Part shown: positions 52,173 through 60,172 of the stretch, in pieces
Layout of the letters: each line of letters opens with the position of its first letter
Numbering within the stretch: position 1 is the first letter of the stretch
Assembly (NCBI GenBank): GCA_030824275.1
Contig: JAVBXY010000002.1
Location: forward strand, 22,926 to 86,925
From: Rhodocyclaceae bacterium
Lineage (GTDB): Bacteria; Pseudomonadota; Gammaproteobacteria; Burkholderiales; Rhodocyclaceae
Direction of reading: 5' to 3'
DNA length: 64,000 nt
Notes under the pieces: model-generated
The model's input: the letters and a program-made list of their open reading frames with translations, nothing else
Told to the model about the DNA's origin: nothing
Database searches by the model: none
Position numbers and translations under genes: made by a program

Positions 52173-52350
52173 TTCGTCTCCTCGCTCCAGGCCCGGTGCA
52201 GGTTTTGCACGGGGTTTCGGTGTCCTTGCTTGCGCCGCACCAATTTGTCTTTGCCCAAGAATGATACATCCGGCTGCAACAGTTGTTCCAAATTGTCACG
52301 TCCGGGTACAGCGCATGCCCCTGAACGCCATGCAGGCAAACGCCGGCGCG

Positions 52351-52366
52351 TGGCATCTGACTTGCT
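52351..52366 (+). promoter_or_regulatory. Sigma-54 (-24/-12) promoter of the aor operon
   Basis: TGGCATCTGACTTGCT matches the -24/-12 consensus TGGCAC-N5-TTGCA/T with the invariant GG and GC correctly spaced. It lies 73 bases upstream of the aorA ATG and faces the operon. The divergent sigma-54 activator is the obvious partner. Possible upstream binding sites, such as CAACAGTTG near 52285, are only weakly supported. Confidence 0.8.
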
Positions 52367-52439
52367 ATTGAGATAGCTCCCGCGCCACGGCCGGGCAAAA
52401 CGCTGTGACAGAACAACGAAAACGACAGGAGGGTCGGAA

Positions 52440-52916
52440 ATGCAGAAATCACTGCACATAGACGCAAACAAATGCACCGGGTGTTTGCAATGCGAGATGG
52501 CGTGTTCCTATGAGAACTACGGTGTGTTCAACATCGCCAAGTCGCGGATCAAGGTGTTCAACTTCGAGCATGAAGGTCGCAAGGTGCCCTACACCTGCAC
52601 CCAGTGCGCCGAGGCCTGGTGCCTGAACGCCTGTCCCGTGGATGCTATCCGCGTCGACGCCGCCACCGGCGCCAAGGTGGTGGCCGAGGACACCTGTGTC
52701 GGCTGCAAGGTGTGCACCATCGCCTGCCCCTTCGGCACCATCAACTACGTCGCCGATTCCGGCAAGGTGCAGAAGTGCGACCTCTGCGGCGGCGACCCCG
52801 CCTGCGCCACGGCCTGCCCGACCGGCGCCATCACCTATGTGGATGCGGAATGGACCGGGCTCGACAAGATGCGCGCCTGGGCCGGCAAGACCGACAGCGC
52901 CGCCAGCGCAGCATAA
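52440..52916 (+). CDS. aorA: AOR iron-sulfur subunit AorA (four [4Fe-4S] clusters)
   Basis: 158 residues with 16 cysteines in four ferredoxin-like groups: CTGCLQCEMAC, CTQC with CLNACPVD, CVGCKVCTIACPFG, and CDLCGGDPACATACPTG. This is the HycB/DmsB-type polyferredoxin that carries electrons from the tungsten subunit. SD GGAGG at 52429-52433. First gene of the operon under the -24/-12 promoter; aorB follows after 21 bases. In Aromatoleum the equivalent subunit forms the electron-conducting backbone of the complex. Confidence 0.92.
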   Translation: MQKSLHIDANKCTGCLQCEMACSYENYGVFNIAKSRIKVFNFEHEGRKVPYTCTQCAEAWCLNACPVDAIRVDAATGAKVVAEDTCVGCKVCTIACPFGTINYVADSGKVQKCDLCGGDPACATACPTGAITYVDAEWTGLDKMRAWAGKTDSAASAA

Positions 52917-52937
52917 GAAGATAGAGGAGACCGAACC

Positions 52938-54785
52938 ATGGCATGGACCCGAAAAATCCTGCGCGTTGATCTGACCAACGGCACCTGCAAATCCGAACCC
53001 CTCAACATGGAGTGGGCGCAACAGTACCTGGGCCAGCGCGGCCTGGCGACCAAGTATTTCATCAGCGAAGTGGACCCCAAGGTCGATCCGCTGTCGCCCG
53101 CCAACAAGATGATCATGGCCACCGGCCCGCTGACCGGCACCCCCGCCTCCACCGGCGGCCGCTATTCCGTCATCACCAAGGGCGCGCTGACCGGCGCCAT
53201 CGCCTGTTCCAACTCCGGCGGCTATTTCGGCGCCGAGCTGAAGTTCGCCGGTTGGGACATGATCATTTTCGAGGGCAAGAGCCCGAAGCCCGTCTACCTT
53301 TCCATCGAGAACGACAAGGCCGAACTCAAGGACGCTGCCCACCTCTGGGGCAAGACGGTCTGGCAGACCGAGGAGATCATCAAGAAGACCCATCAGGATC
53401 CGCAGATCCGCGTCTCCAGCATCGGTCGCTCTGGCGAGAACGGCGTCATGTACGCCTGCATCGTCAACGACCTGCATCGCGCCGCCGGCCGTTCCGGCGT
53501 CGGCACCGTGATGGGCAGCAAGAACCTCAAGGCCGTCGCCGTGCGCGGCACCCTGGGCCTCGGTGGTCTCAAGGATGCGAAGGGCTTCTTTGCCGCCGCC
53601 ACTGCCGCCAAGAAAGTGCTGGCCGACAACGCTGTCACCGGCCAGGGCTTGCCCGCCTTCGGCACCCAGGTGCTGATGAACGTGATCAACGAAATGGGCG
53701 CCCTGCCCACCCGTAACCACCGCGACGTGCAGTTCGAGGGCGCCCGCGGCATCTCCGCCGAAGCCATGGCCGAGAAGCGCCCGAGCGATGGCAAGAGCCA
53801 TCTCGTCACCAACGCCGCCTGCTTCGGTTGCACCATTGCCTGCGGTCGCATTTCGCGCATCGACGAGAAGCATTTCAGTGTGGTGAACAAGCCCGAGTAC
53901 TGGGGCGCCTCTGGCGGCCTCGAGTACGAAGCGGCCTGGGCCCTGGGCGCGGCCAACGGCGTCGGCGATCTGGAAGCCTTGCAGTTCGCCAACCTGATCT
54001 GCAACGAGGACGGTTTCGATCCGATCTCCTTCGGCGCCACCGTCGGTGCCGCCATGGAGCTTTACGATCTCGGCATCCTGACCAAGGAACAGATCGGCAT
54101 GGACGCGCCCTTCGGCTCCGCCGAGGCCCTGTGCAAGCTGGCCGAGATGACGGCGCGCGGCGAAGGTTTCGGCAAGGAGTTGGGTCTCGGTTCCGCCCGT
54201 CTGTGCGAGAAGTACGGCAAGCCGGAGCTGTCCATGGGCGTCAAGAAGCAGGAATTCCCCGCCTACGATTCGCGCGGCATTCAGGGCATGGGCCTGGCCT
54301 ACGCCACCTCCAATCGCGGTGCCTGCCATTTGCGCGGCTACACCGTCGCCTCCGAAGTGCTGGGCATCCCGATCAAGACCGATCCGCTCACCACCGATGG
54401 CAAGGCCGATCTGGTCAAGGCCTTCCAGGACGCCACCTCGGTCTTCGACTCGGCCGGCGTCTGCGTCTTCACCACCTTCGCCTGGACCCTGGCCGATCTG
54501 CAACCGCAGCTCAATGCGGCCTGCGAGGGCGAGTGGACCATGGAGAAATTGGCCGAAGTGGGCGAGCGCGTCTGGAACATGGAGCGCCTGTTCAACAACG
54601 CCGCCGGCTTCACCGCCAAGGACGACGACCTGCCGCCGCGCCTGAAGACCGAGGCGGCCAAGACCGGCCCGGCCAAGGGCCTGGTCAGCGGCATCGACAA
54701 GATGCGGCCCGAGTACTACAAGGCCCGCGGTTGGGATGCCAATGGCGTACCGACCAAGGAAACGCTGGCCCGCCTGGGACTGTAA
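52938..54785 (+). CDS. aorB: Tungsten-containing aldehyde:ferredoxin oxidoreductase, catalytic subunit AorB
   Basis: 615 residues. The N-terminal domain begins WTRKILRVDLTNGTCKSEPL. The pterin-binding region contains KYFISEVDPKVDPLSPANK and GGRYSVITKGALTGAIACSNSGG, the AOR family hallmark. The [4Fe-4S] ligands are Cys295, Cys298 and Cys302 (CFGCTIACGR) with Cys509 as the fourth. It oxidises aldehydes to acids and can run in reverse at low potential. SD AGAGGAGA precedes ATG. A strong terminator lies 10 bases after the stop. Confidence 0.95.
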   Translation: MAWTRKILRVDLTNGTCKSEPLNMEWAQQYLGQRGLATKYFISEVDPKVDPLSPANKMIMATGPLTGTPASTGGRYSVITKGALTGAIACSNSGGYFGAELKFAGWDMIIFEGKSPKPVYLSIENDKAELKDAAHLWGKTVWQTEEIIKKTHQDPQIRVSSIGRSGENGVMYACIVNDLHRAAGRSGVGTVMGSKNLKAVAVRGTLGLGGLKDAKGFFAAATAAKKVLADNAVTGQGLPAFGTQVLMNVINEMGALPTRNHRDVQFEGARGISAEAMAEKRPSDGKSHLVTNAACFGCTIACGRISRIDEKHFSVVNKPEYWGASGGLEYEAAWALGAANGVGDLEALQFANLICNEDGFDPISFGATVGAAMELYDLGILTKEQIGMDAPFGSAEALCKLAEMTARGEGFGKELGLGSARLCEKYGKPELSMGVKKQEFPAYDSRGIQGMGLAYATSNRGACHLRGYTVASEVLGIPIKTDPLTTDGKADLVKAFQDATSVFDSAGVCVFTTFAWTLADLQPQLNAACEGEWTMEKLAEVGERVWNMERLFNNAAGFTAKDDDLPPRLKTEAAKTGPAKGLVSGIDKMRPEYYKARGWDANGVPTKETLARLGL

Positions 54786-54795
54786 GCGAGCAAAC

Positions 54796-54828
54796 AACGA
54801 GGGCCCTGATCACCGGGGCCCTCGTTTT
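54796..54828 (+). terminator. Perfect 11-bp terminator hairpin between aorB and aorC
   Basis: AACGAGGGCCC (54796-54806) and GGGCCCTCGTT (54816-54826) with a 9-base loop and TTTT at the end. aorC begins only 17 bases later without room for an obvious new promoter. The hairpin probably causes partial termination inside the operon. Confidence 0.85.
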
Positions 54829-54844
54829 CCTTTAAGGACTTCCC

Positions 54845-56083
54845 ATGAAACACGTCATCATCGGTAACGGCCCGACCGGACTGGTCGCCGCCGAAACCCT
54901 GCGTCGCCTGCAACCGGATGCCGAGATCGCCCTCATCGGCGACGAGAAGGAACCGCCCTACTCGCGCATGGCGATTCCCTATTTCCTCCACGGCAACATC
55001 ACCGATGCCGGTACGCACCTGCGCAAGACGCATGATCATTACGCCAAGCAGCGCATCCATCTGATCGAAGGTCGCGTCGACAAAGTGGACGCAGCCGCCA
55101 AGCAGATCGAATTCACCAGCGGCGAGCGCCTGCCCTACGACAAGCTGCTGATCGCCACCGGCTCACGGCCGGTGATGCCGCCGGTGCCGGGCATCGATCT
55201 GCCAAATGTGCACACCTGCTGGACCATCGAGGATGCCCGCGCCATCGCCGCCAAGGCCAAGGCCGGCAGCCGCGTGCTGCAACTGGGCGCCGGCTTCATC
55301 GGCTGCATCATCATGGAGGCGCTGGCGGTTCGCGGCGTGAAACTCACCGTGGTGGAAATGGGCGACCGCATGGTGCCGCGCATGATGACCGCCAAGGCCG
55401 GCGGCATGATCAAGAACTGGGTCGAAGCCAAGGGCGTGGCGGTGCACGTCAACGCCGCTATCACGGGCATTGCGCAAAAGGACGGCGCCCTCGCCGTCAC
55501 GCTGAGCACCGGCGGTGAACTGGCCGCCGACCTGGTGATCTGCGCTGCCGGCGTGCGCCCCAATGTCGAGTTTCTCCAAGGCAGCGGCATCGCCATGGAG
55601 CGCGGCATCCGCGTCGACAACGAAATGCGCACCAGCGTGCCGGACATTTACGCCGCCGGCGACGTCACCGAGGCCATCGGCTTCCACTCTGGCAAGCCTG
55701 AGCTCAACGCCATCCAGCCCAACGCCGTGGACCAGGCCCGCGTCGCCGCCCACAACATGGCCGGCGGGCATTCCGTCTCGCAAGGCAGCCTGGCCATCAA
55801 CGTGCTCGATACGCTCGGTCTGATTTCTACCTCCTTCGGGCACTGGCAAGGAACAGGTGATGGCGTCGAGTTCGTGGATGAAACGAACCACCGCTATCTG
55901 TCGCTGCAATTCGAGGGCGATGTGCTGATCGGTGCCACCTCCATCGGTCATACCGATCACGTCGGCGTCCTGCGCGGTCTGATCCAGACCCGCACACCGC
56001 TGGGTGCGTGGAAGCAGCGCCTGCTGGACGATCCGAACCAGTTCATGACCGCCTATCTCGCCAGTGCCCAGAAAGCCGCCTGA
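54845..56083 (+). CDS. aorC: FAD-dependent NAD(P)H oxidoreductase subunit AorC
   Basis: 412 residues. The FAD Rossmann motif is GNGPTGLVAAETLRRLQPDAEI; the NAD motif is LGAGFIGCIIMEALAVRGVKLTVVE; a second FAD contact is IYAAGDVTEAIGF. The layout matches AorC of tungsten AOR complexes, which links the FeS chain to NAD. AAGGA at 54834-54838 is the SD. It ends 6 bases before the MoaD-like gene. Confidence 0.9.
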   Translation: MKHVIIGNGPTGLVAAETLRRLQPDAEIALIGDEKEPPYSRMAIPYFLHGNITDAGTHLRKTHDHYAKQRIHLIEGRVDKVDAAAKQIEFTSGERLPYDKLLIATGSRPVMPPVPGIDLPNVHTCWTIEDARAIAAKAKAGSRVLQLGAGFIGCIIMEALAVRGVKLTVVEMGDRMVPRMMTAKAGGMIKNWVEAKGVAVHVNAAITGIAQKDGALAVTLSTGGELAADLVICAAGVRPNVEFLQGSGIAMERGIRVDNEMRTSVPDIYAAGDVTEAIGFHSGKPELNAIQPNAVDQARVAAHNMAGGHSVSQGSLAINVLDTLGLISTSFGHWQGTGDGVEFVDETNHRYLSLQFEGDVLIGATSIGHTDHVGVLRGLIQTRTPLGAWKQRLLDDPNQFMTAYLASAQKAA

Positions 56084-56089
56084 GTCCCG

Positions 56090-56344
56090 ATGCAGGTGAT
56101 CTTCAAGCTTTACGCGACGCTACAGGACTACCTGCCGGCGGAGGCGAAGAAGACCAATTCGTTTCCGCTGGAAGTCGGCCCTGGCACCACGGCGCAACAC
56201 GTCATCGAACAGTTCCAGTTGCCGCAGAAGCTTTGCCATCTGGTGCTGATCGACGGCCGTTTCGTGCCGCCGGCGGAGCGGGCGACGCGGGTGCTGAAGG
56301 AAGGGGAAACCCTGGCCATCTGGCCACCGGTGGCGGGTGGCTGA
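56090..56344 (+). CDS. MoaD/ThiS-family sulfur-carrier protein
   Basis: 84 residues, beta-grasp fold, ending in the required Gly-Gly (WPPVAGG), the site of thiocarboxylate formation. The body (VIFKLYATLQDYLP; GTTAQHVIEQFQLP; LIDGRFVPPAERATRVLKEGETLAIW) is typical. As the last gene of the aor operon it probably serves pterin dithiolene formation for the tungsten cofactor. Followed by a strong terminator. Confidence 0.9.
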   Translation: MQVIFKLYATLQDYLPAEAKKTNSFPLEVGPGTTAQHVIEQFQLPQKLCHLVLIDGRFVPPAERATRVLKEGETLAIWPPVAGG

Positions 56345-56348
56345 ATAA

Positions 56349-56383
56349 GAAACGGCCCTCCACATGGAGGGCCGTTTCGTTTT
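56349..56383. terminator. Bidirectional terminator between the aor operon and the nitroreductase gene
   Basis: GAAACGGCCCTCCA and TGGAGGGCCGTTTC form a 14-bp perfect stem with a 2-base loop, followed by GTTTTG on the plus strand. It lies between two convergent genes. Confidence 0.88.
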
Positions 56384-56393
56384 GCGGCGGGGC

Positions 56394-57029
56394 TTACTTC
56401 ACTTCGGTGACGAACTGCTCGATCGGACGACGGACCTTCTTCAGATTCACCAGCCAGTCCTGATCGGCTTCGCGGTAACCCAGAGGCAGGATGACGACGC
56501 TCTTGAGGCCCTTGGCGGCGAGGCCGAGAATGTCGTCGAGCGCCTTGGGATCGAAACCTTCCATCGGCGTGCTGTCAACGCCTTCGGCGGCGGCAGCGAG
56601 CAGCGTTACGCCGAGTCCGATGTAGGCCTGGCGGGCGGCATGCTGGAAGTTTTCTTCCGCACTGCGCGACGGATACTTGTCCAGCAGCATCTTCCGGTAG
56701 TTTTCCCAACCCTCGTTGGTGGAGCCGCGCTGTTCGTTGGTCAGATCGAACATCATGTTGATGCGCTCGGCCGTGTAGTTATCCCAGGCGGCGAACACCA
56801 GCAGGTGCGAGCAGTCGGTGATCTGCGCCTGATTCCAGGCGATGGGGCGGATCTTGGCCCGGACTTCGGGATTGGTGACGACGAGGATTTCAAAGGGCTG
56901 GAGGCCACTGGAGGTCGGTGCCAGGCGTGCGGCTTCGAGAATGCGGTCGACCTTCTCCTGCGGCACGGCTTTCGACGGGTCCATCTTTTTGGTGGCATAG
57001 CGCCACTTAAGGGTTTCAAACAAATCCAT
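56394..57029 (-). CDS. NAD(P)H-dependent FMN nitroreductase (NfsB-like)
   Basis: 211 residues. FMN-binding residues in the N-terminus (KWRYATKKMDPSK, ARLAPTSSGLQPFEILVV), the central HLLVFAAWDN and the C-terminal KSVVILPLGYREADQDWL match the oxygen-insensitive nitroreductase group. It reduces nitroaromatics, quinones or similar electrophiles. Divergent from an HxlR regulator, a frequent pairing. Confidence 0.92.
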   Translation of the reverse strand: MDLFETLKWRYATKKMDPSKAVPQEKVDRILEAARLAPTSSGLQPFEILVVTNPEVRAKIRPIAWNQAQITDCSHLLVFAAWDNYTAERINMMFDLTNEQRGSTNEGWENYRKMLLDKYPSRSAEENFQHAARQAYIGLGVTLLAAAAEGVDSTPMEGFDPKALDDILGLAAKGLKSVVILPLGYREADQDWLVNLKKVRRPIEQFVTEVK

Positions 57030-57101
57030 TGCGATATTCCTTCCGGGTGTAAGAGGCGTCTGGCAACACTTGGCTACCAGCTTGACGTGCAGTCTAGGTG
57101 G

Positions 57102-57156
57102 CTACATACTTATTCACAAGAAGGCACAATTTCAACCAGTACTATCATTTATGTAG
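57102..57156. promoter_or_regulatory. Inverted CTACATA / TATGTAG repeats in the nitroreductase-HxlR gap
   Basis: CTACATA (57102-57108) and TATGTAG (57150-57156) are mirror images 41 bases apart in the 129-base divergent gap. Together they may mark two regulator half-sites. The spacing is large, so this is tentative. Confidence 0.3.
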
Positions 57157-57158
57157 GT

Positions 57159-57536
57159 ATGGATATGCGCGGAAAACGCATGGATCGGGCCAATTGCTGT
57201 GGGGTGGAGGCAACCTTGTCGGTGATCGGCGGCGTCTGGAAGCCCATGATCGTGTATCACCTGCTCGGCGGTCGCCGGCGGTTCATGGAACTGACGCGCC
57301 TGATTCCGAATGCCACGCAGCGCATGATCACGCTACAGCTGCGCGAAATGGAGGCCGATGGCCTGATCAATCGCCATGTGTATGCCGAGGTGCCGCCCAA
57401 AGTCGAATACGAGCTGACCGCCTTCGGCGAAAGCCTGGCGCCCGTGCTGCAGACCTTGCATCAGTGGGGCGAGCGTTATCAGCGGGAGCGCTACGGGATC
57501 GAGTCAATGCACAGTTGCGAACGCAGCGCGGCCTGA
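57159..57536 (+). CDS. HxlR-family regulator
   Basis: 125 residues from ATG 57159; ATGs at 57165 and 57180 are also possible. The HxlR winged helix is clear: CCGVEATLSVIGGVWKPMIVYHLL, RRFMELTRLIPNATQRMITLQLREMEADGLI, KVEYELTAFGESLAPVL. The Cys pair in CCGV sits where redox-sensing members such as YodB have the reactive Cys. It likely represses the divergent nitroreductase gene until quinone- or aldehyde-type stress. Confidence 0.9.
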   Translation: MDMRGKRMDRANCCGVEATLSVIGGVWKPMIVYHLLGGRRRFMELTRLIPNATQRMITLQLREMEADGLINRHVYAEVPPKVEYELTAFGESLAPVLQTLHQWGERYQRERYGIESMHSCERSAA

Positions 57537-57559
57537 TTGCTTGCCGGCGTGACGGAGTC

Positions 57560-59335
57560 CTAGCTCGACACGAGCAGGTGTTGTAGCGCCGCCCGCAGGC
57601 GTGCCGCCCGCACTGGTTTGCTCAGCAGGATCAAGCGGCGTTCACGTGCCTCCCGGAAGAGTTCCGGCGTGGTATCGCCCGATACCAGCAAAGCGGGAAT
57701 GGCCTCGCCGAATTGATGGCGCAGCCTGTCGATGGCGTCGGCACCGGTCTGATGTTCGCGCAGTCGATAGTCGGCGATGATGGCATCGGGCTTCAGCCCA
57801 TCCCGCTTGAGGATGCTCGTCGCTTCATCGGCGCTCGCCGCCGCCAGCACCCGACAGCCCCACTGGTTGAACAGGCTGACCATGCCGTCGCGCACGGATT
57901 GTTCGTCCTCGATGACGGCGATCACCATGCCCGTCAGCAGACTGATGTCTTCCTCCTGCGCTGGTGGCGGTGCCAAGGCCACCCGACGTGGATCGCCGCT
58001 GGGCACATACAGCCGGAATACCGTTCCGTGCCCCAGTCGCGATTTCACTGCAACGCGGTGCCCCAGCAGGTCGGCGATGCGCCGCACGGTGGCGAGGCCG
58101 AGTCCTAGCCCCTTCTTGCGGTCGCGTTCCGGATTGCCAAGCTGGTAGAACTCGTCGAAAACCCGCTCCCATTGGTCTTCCGGGATACCGATTCCGGTGT
58201 CCCAGACTTCGACCACCATCTCGTCACCGCGCCGTCGACAGCCCACCAGTACGCCACCTCGTTGCGTGTAACGCAGGGCATTGGTGATCAGGTTGGACAG
58301 CACGCGTTCGAGCAGGATCGGATCGCACAGCAGTACCGCTTGCGTCGGCGCGAAGCGCAGGTCCAGCGCGTTCTTGTGCGCGCTGGCCGCGTACATCGGC
58401 GCAAGTTTCCTAAACAGGGTGGCTACCGGAAAATGGACGATGTTCGGTTTGATATAGCCGGCGTCGAGTTTCGAGATGTCGAGCAGTTCGTCGAACAGCG
58501 ATTCGAGCGTGTCGACGGAGGACAGGATTTGATCGACGGTTTCGGTATTGCCGTGGCTACGCTCGGTATCGCGCAGGGACGCGGCGAACAGTCCCAGTGC
58601 CTGCAAGGGCTGACGCAGGTCGTGACTGGCGGCGGTGAAGAACTGCGATTTGGCGATGCTGGCCCGCTCGGCTTTTTTCTGGGCCTGTTCAGCCTGCTCG
58701 CGTTTTTCCCGCAGGCCTTCGACGAGGTCGAGATTCTGGTAGCGAATGACGAAGGACTCCCGGATCAGCGTCGCCTGGTTGCGGCCGAAGGTCAGCAGCA
58801 GCAGGATGTAGAAGCCCCAGGTGAAGCTCAGCAGGCCGTACTCCAGGCCGCCCTGTGTCAACAGGCGGAAGAATGTCGGCAGCAGGATCAGCAGCAGGTA
58901 GGCGATCATGCTTTTCGGGTGGTAGGCGTTGACTGCGATGCTGCCGGCGGCCAGGCCGGCGATGATGTTCAGCAGCAGCATCTGCTGGAGCGGCGCGTGG
59001 GCCGGAAACATGAACACAGTCAGGCTGCCGAACAGGGCGCCGCCGAAGGCCATGTTCCACATGTAGCGATTGGCCCAGACTGCGGCTTGCGCCGCATCTG
59101 GCTCCGTGCGTCGAAAGCCGAACCAGAGTGCGATGCGCACCGCCTGGTTGAGCAGTACCAGCGCATACCACGTCATCAATGCGACCGTGGCGACATGCCC
59201 CCACATTCCGATCAACACGCAGGCACCAATCACGACGGCAATCACCGAAGCCGACGGTCCCTGGCGATAGAGCATGCGGGTGCAGTCGACCACGATGCGC
59301 GGATTGTCGTCCTGCGCTTGCACGGCGACGTTCAT
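57560..59335 (-). CDS. Hybrid sensor histidine kinase with C-terminal receiver domain
   Basis: 591 residues. The N-terminal half has about six membrane helices (residues 30-190) and no periplasmic sensor domain. A coiled coil (210-235) follows, then HisKA (KSQFFTAASHDLRQPLQALGLF, phospho-His), HATPase (NLITNALRYT, DTGIGIPEDQW, GLGLGLATVRR) and a receiver domain (residues 470-590) with Asp in AIIADYRLREHQTG. It overlaps the upstream response-regulator gene (ATGA). The membrane-embedded input suggests sensing of a membrane or small hydrophobic signal. Confidence 0.93.
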   Translation of the reverse strand: MNVAVQAQDDNPRIVVDCTRMLYRQGPSASVIAVVIGACVLIGMWGHVATVALMTWYALVLLNQAVRIALWFGFRRTEPDAAQAAVWANRYMWNMAFGGALFGSLTVFMFPAHAPLQQMLLLNIIAGLAAGSIAVNAYHPKSMIAYLLLILLPTFFRLLTQGGLEYGLLSFTWGFYILLLLTFGRNQATLIRESFVIRYQNLDLVEGLREKREQAEQAQKKAERASIAKSQFFTAASHDLRQPLQALGLFAASLRDTERSHGNTETVDQILSSVDTLESLFDELLDISKLDAGYIKPNIVHFPVATLFRKLAPMYAASAHKNALDLRFAPTQAVLLCDPILLERVLSNLITNALRYTQRGGVLVGCRRRGDEMVVEVWDTGIGIPEDQWERVFDEFYQLGNPERDRKKGLGLGLATVRRIADLLGHRVAVKSRLGHGTVFRLYVPSGDPRRVALAPPPAQEEDISLLTGMVIAVIEDEQSVRDGMVSLFNQWGCRVLAAASADEATSILKRDGLKPDAIIADYRLREHQTGADAIDRLRHQFGEAIPALLVSGDTTPELFREARERRLILLSKPVRAARLRAALQHLLVSS

Positions 59336-59973
59336 GTATGTGGGTCGGGCGAAAGTAAGCCGGAACGTTGCGCTGCGACGACCGCCCGGGTCCGGTTATC
59401 GACGCCGAGCGCTTCGAAGATCGCTGCCACATGAGCCTTCGCCGTGCGTTCGGTAATGCTCAGGGTGTTCGCGATCTCCTTGTTGGTGCGTCCTTCGCCC
59501 AACAGGCGCAGCACTTCGAGCTGGCGCAGGGTCATGCTGGCGTCCGCGCCGACGTCTTTTGCTTCCCAGGCACCTTCGTTGCGTGGATCGTCGGGAATGA
59601 ACACGCCGCCGTCGAGCACACGCTGAATCGCCAGCACGATCTCCTTCACGGTCATGGATTTGTGGATGAAGCCGGAAGCGCCGGCGGCAAAGGCGCGGCG
59701 GACGAGCTCCGGGTCGTCCTGGCCGGAGATCAGCATGCGCGCCACTGTCGGATAGCGCGAGGCATAGAGGTCGAGGGCGCTGAATCCATCTATTCCCGGC
59801 AGCTTGACGTCGATCAGCACCAGTTCCAGGTCAGGCATGGTGTCGAGCAGGTCCAGGCCGGCTTCGGCATTCTCCGCGCCGTATACCTCGATTTCCGGCA
59901 TCAACTGACGCAGAGCGCTGGCCATGCCTTCGCGGTAGAGCGGATGGTCATCGACGATGAGTAGCTTTTGCAT
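59332..59973 (-). CDS. NarL/FixJ-family response regulator (REC - LuxR HTH)
   Basis: 213 residues from ATG 59973 (MQKLLIVDDHPLYREGMASAL). The phospho-Asp lies in LVLIDVKLPGIDG; the LuxR helix-turn-helix is TLRQLEVLRLLGEGRTNKEIANTLSITERTAKAHV. It is the partner of the hybrid kinase. It is divergent from the large exoprotein gene, and the 199-base gap holds a strong hairpin, so it may control that gene. Confidence 0.93.
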   Translation of the reverse strand: MQKLLIVDDHPLYREGMASALRQLMPEIEVYGAENAEAGLDLLDTMPDLELVLIDVKLPGIDGFSALDLYASRYPTVARMLISGQDDPELVRRAFAAGASGFIHKSMTVKEIVLAIQRVLDGGVFIPDDPRNEGAWEAKDVGADASMTLRQLEVLRLLGEGRTNKEIANTLSITERTAKAHVAAIFEALGVDNRTRAVVAAQRSGLLSPDPHT

Positions 59974-60078
59974 GCCGGCATGTCCAACGTGTATCGGCAA
60001 GGAGCTTACTCCTCCGGGCAGGGGCGGGCATTGTCCTTATTGCCAATAGCCGGAACCTAGGCTAAAGGATATAAGTGT

Positions 60079-60112
60079 GGCAATGCCTTTTGCGGCAAAG
60101 CTAGGCATTGCC
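60079..60112. promoter_or_regulatory. Long inverted repeat upstream of the exoprotein gene
   Basis: GGCAATGCCT (60079-60088) and AGGCATTGCC (60103-60112) are perfect complements. Inside the loop TTTGC and GCAAA pair further, leaving a small bulge. It lies 60 bases before the exoprotein start and could be a regulator operator or an mRNA leader structure. No T-run follows it. Confidence 0.5.
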
Positions 60113-60172
60113 GACTCTCGTTTCATTGCAAAAGGCAGCGCATCCATTGCGCATTCATTTTGGAGTGCCGCC

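Noticed and set aside
52449..54797. Minus-strand open frame of 782 codons across aorA-aorB
   Set aside because: Antisense shadow; Gly/Ala/His-rich without domains, and the plus-strand genes have clear motifs.
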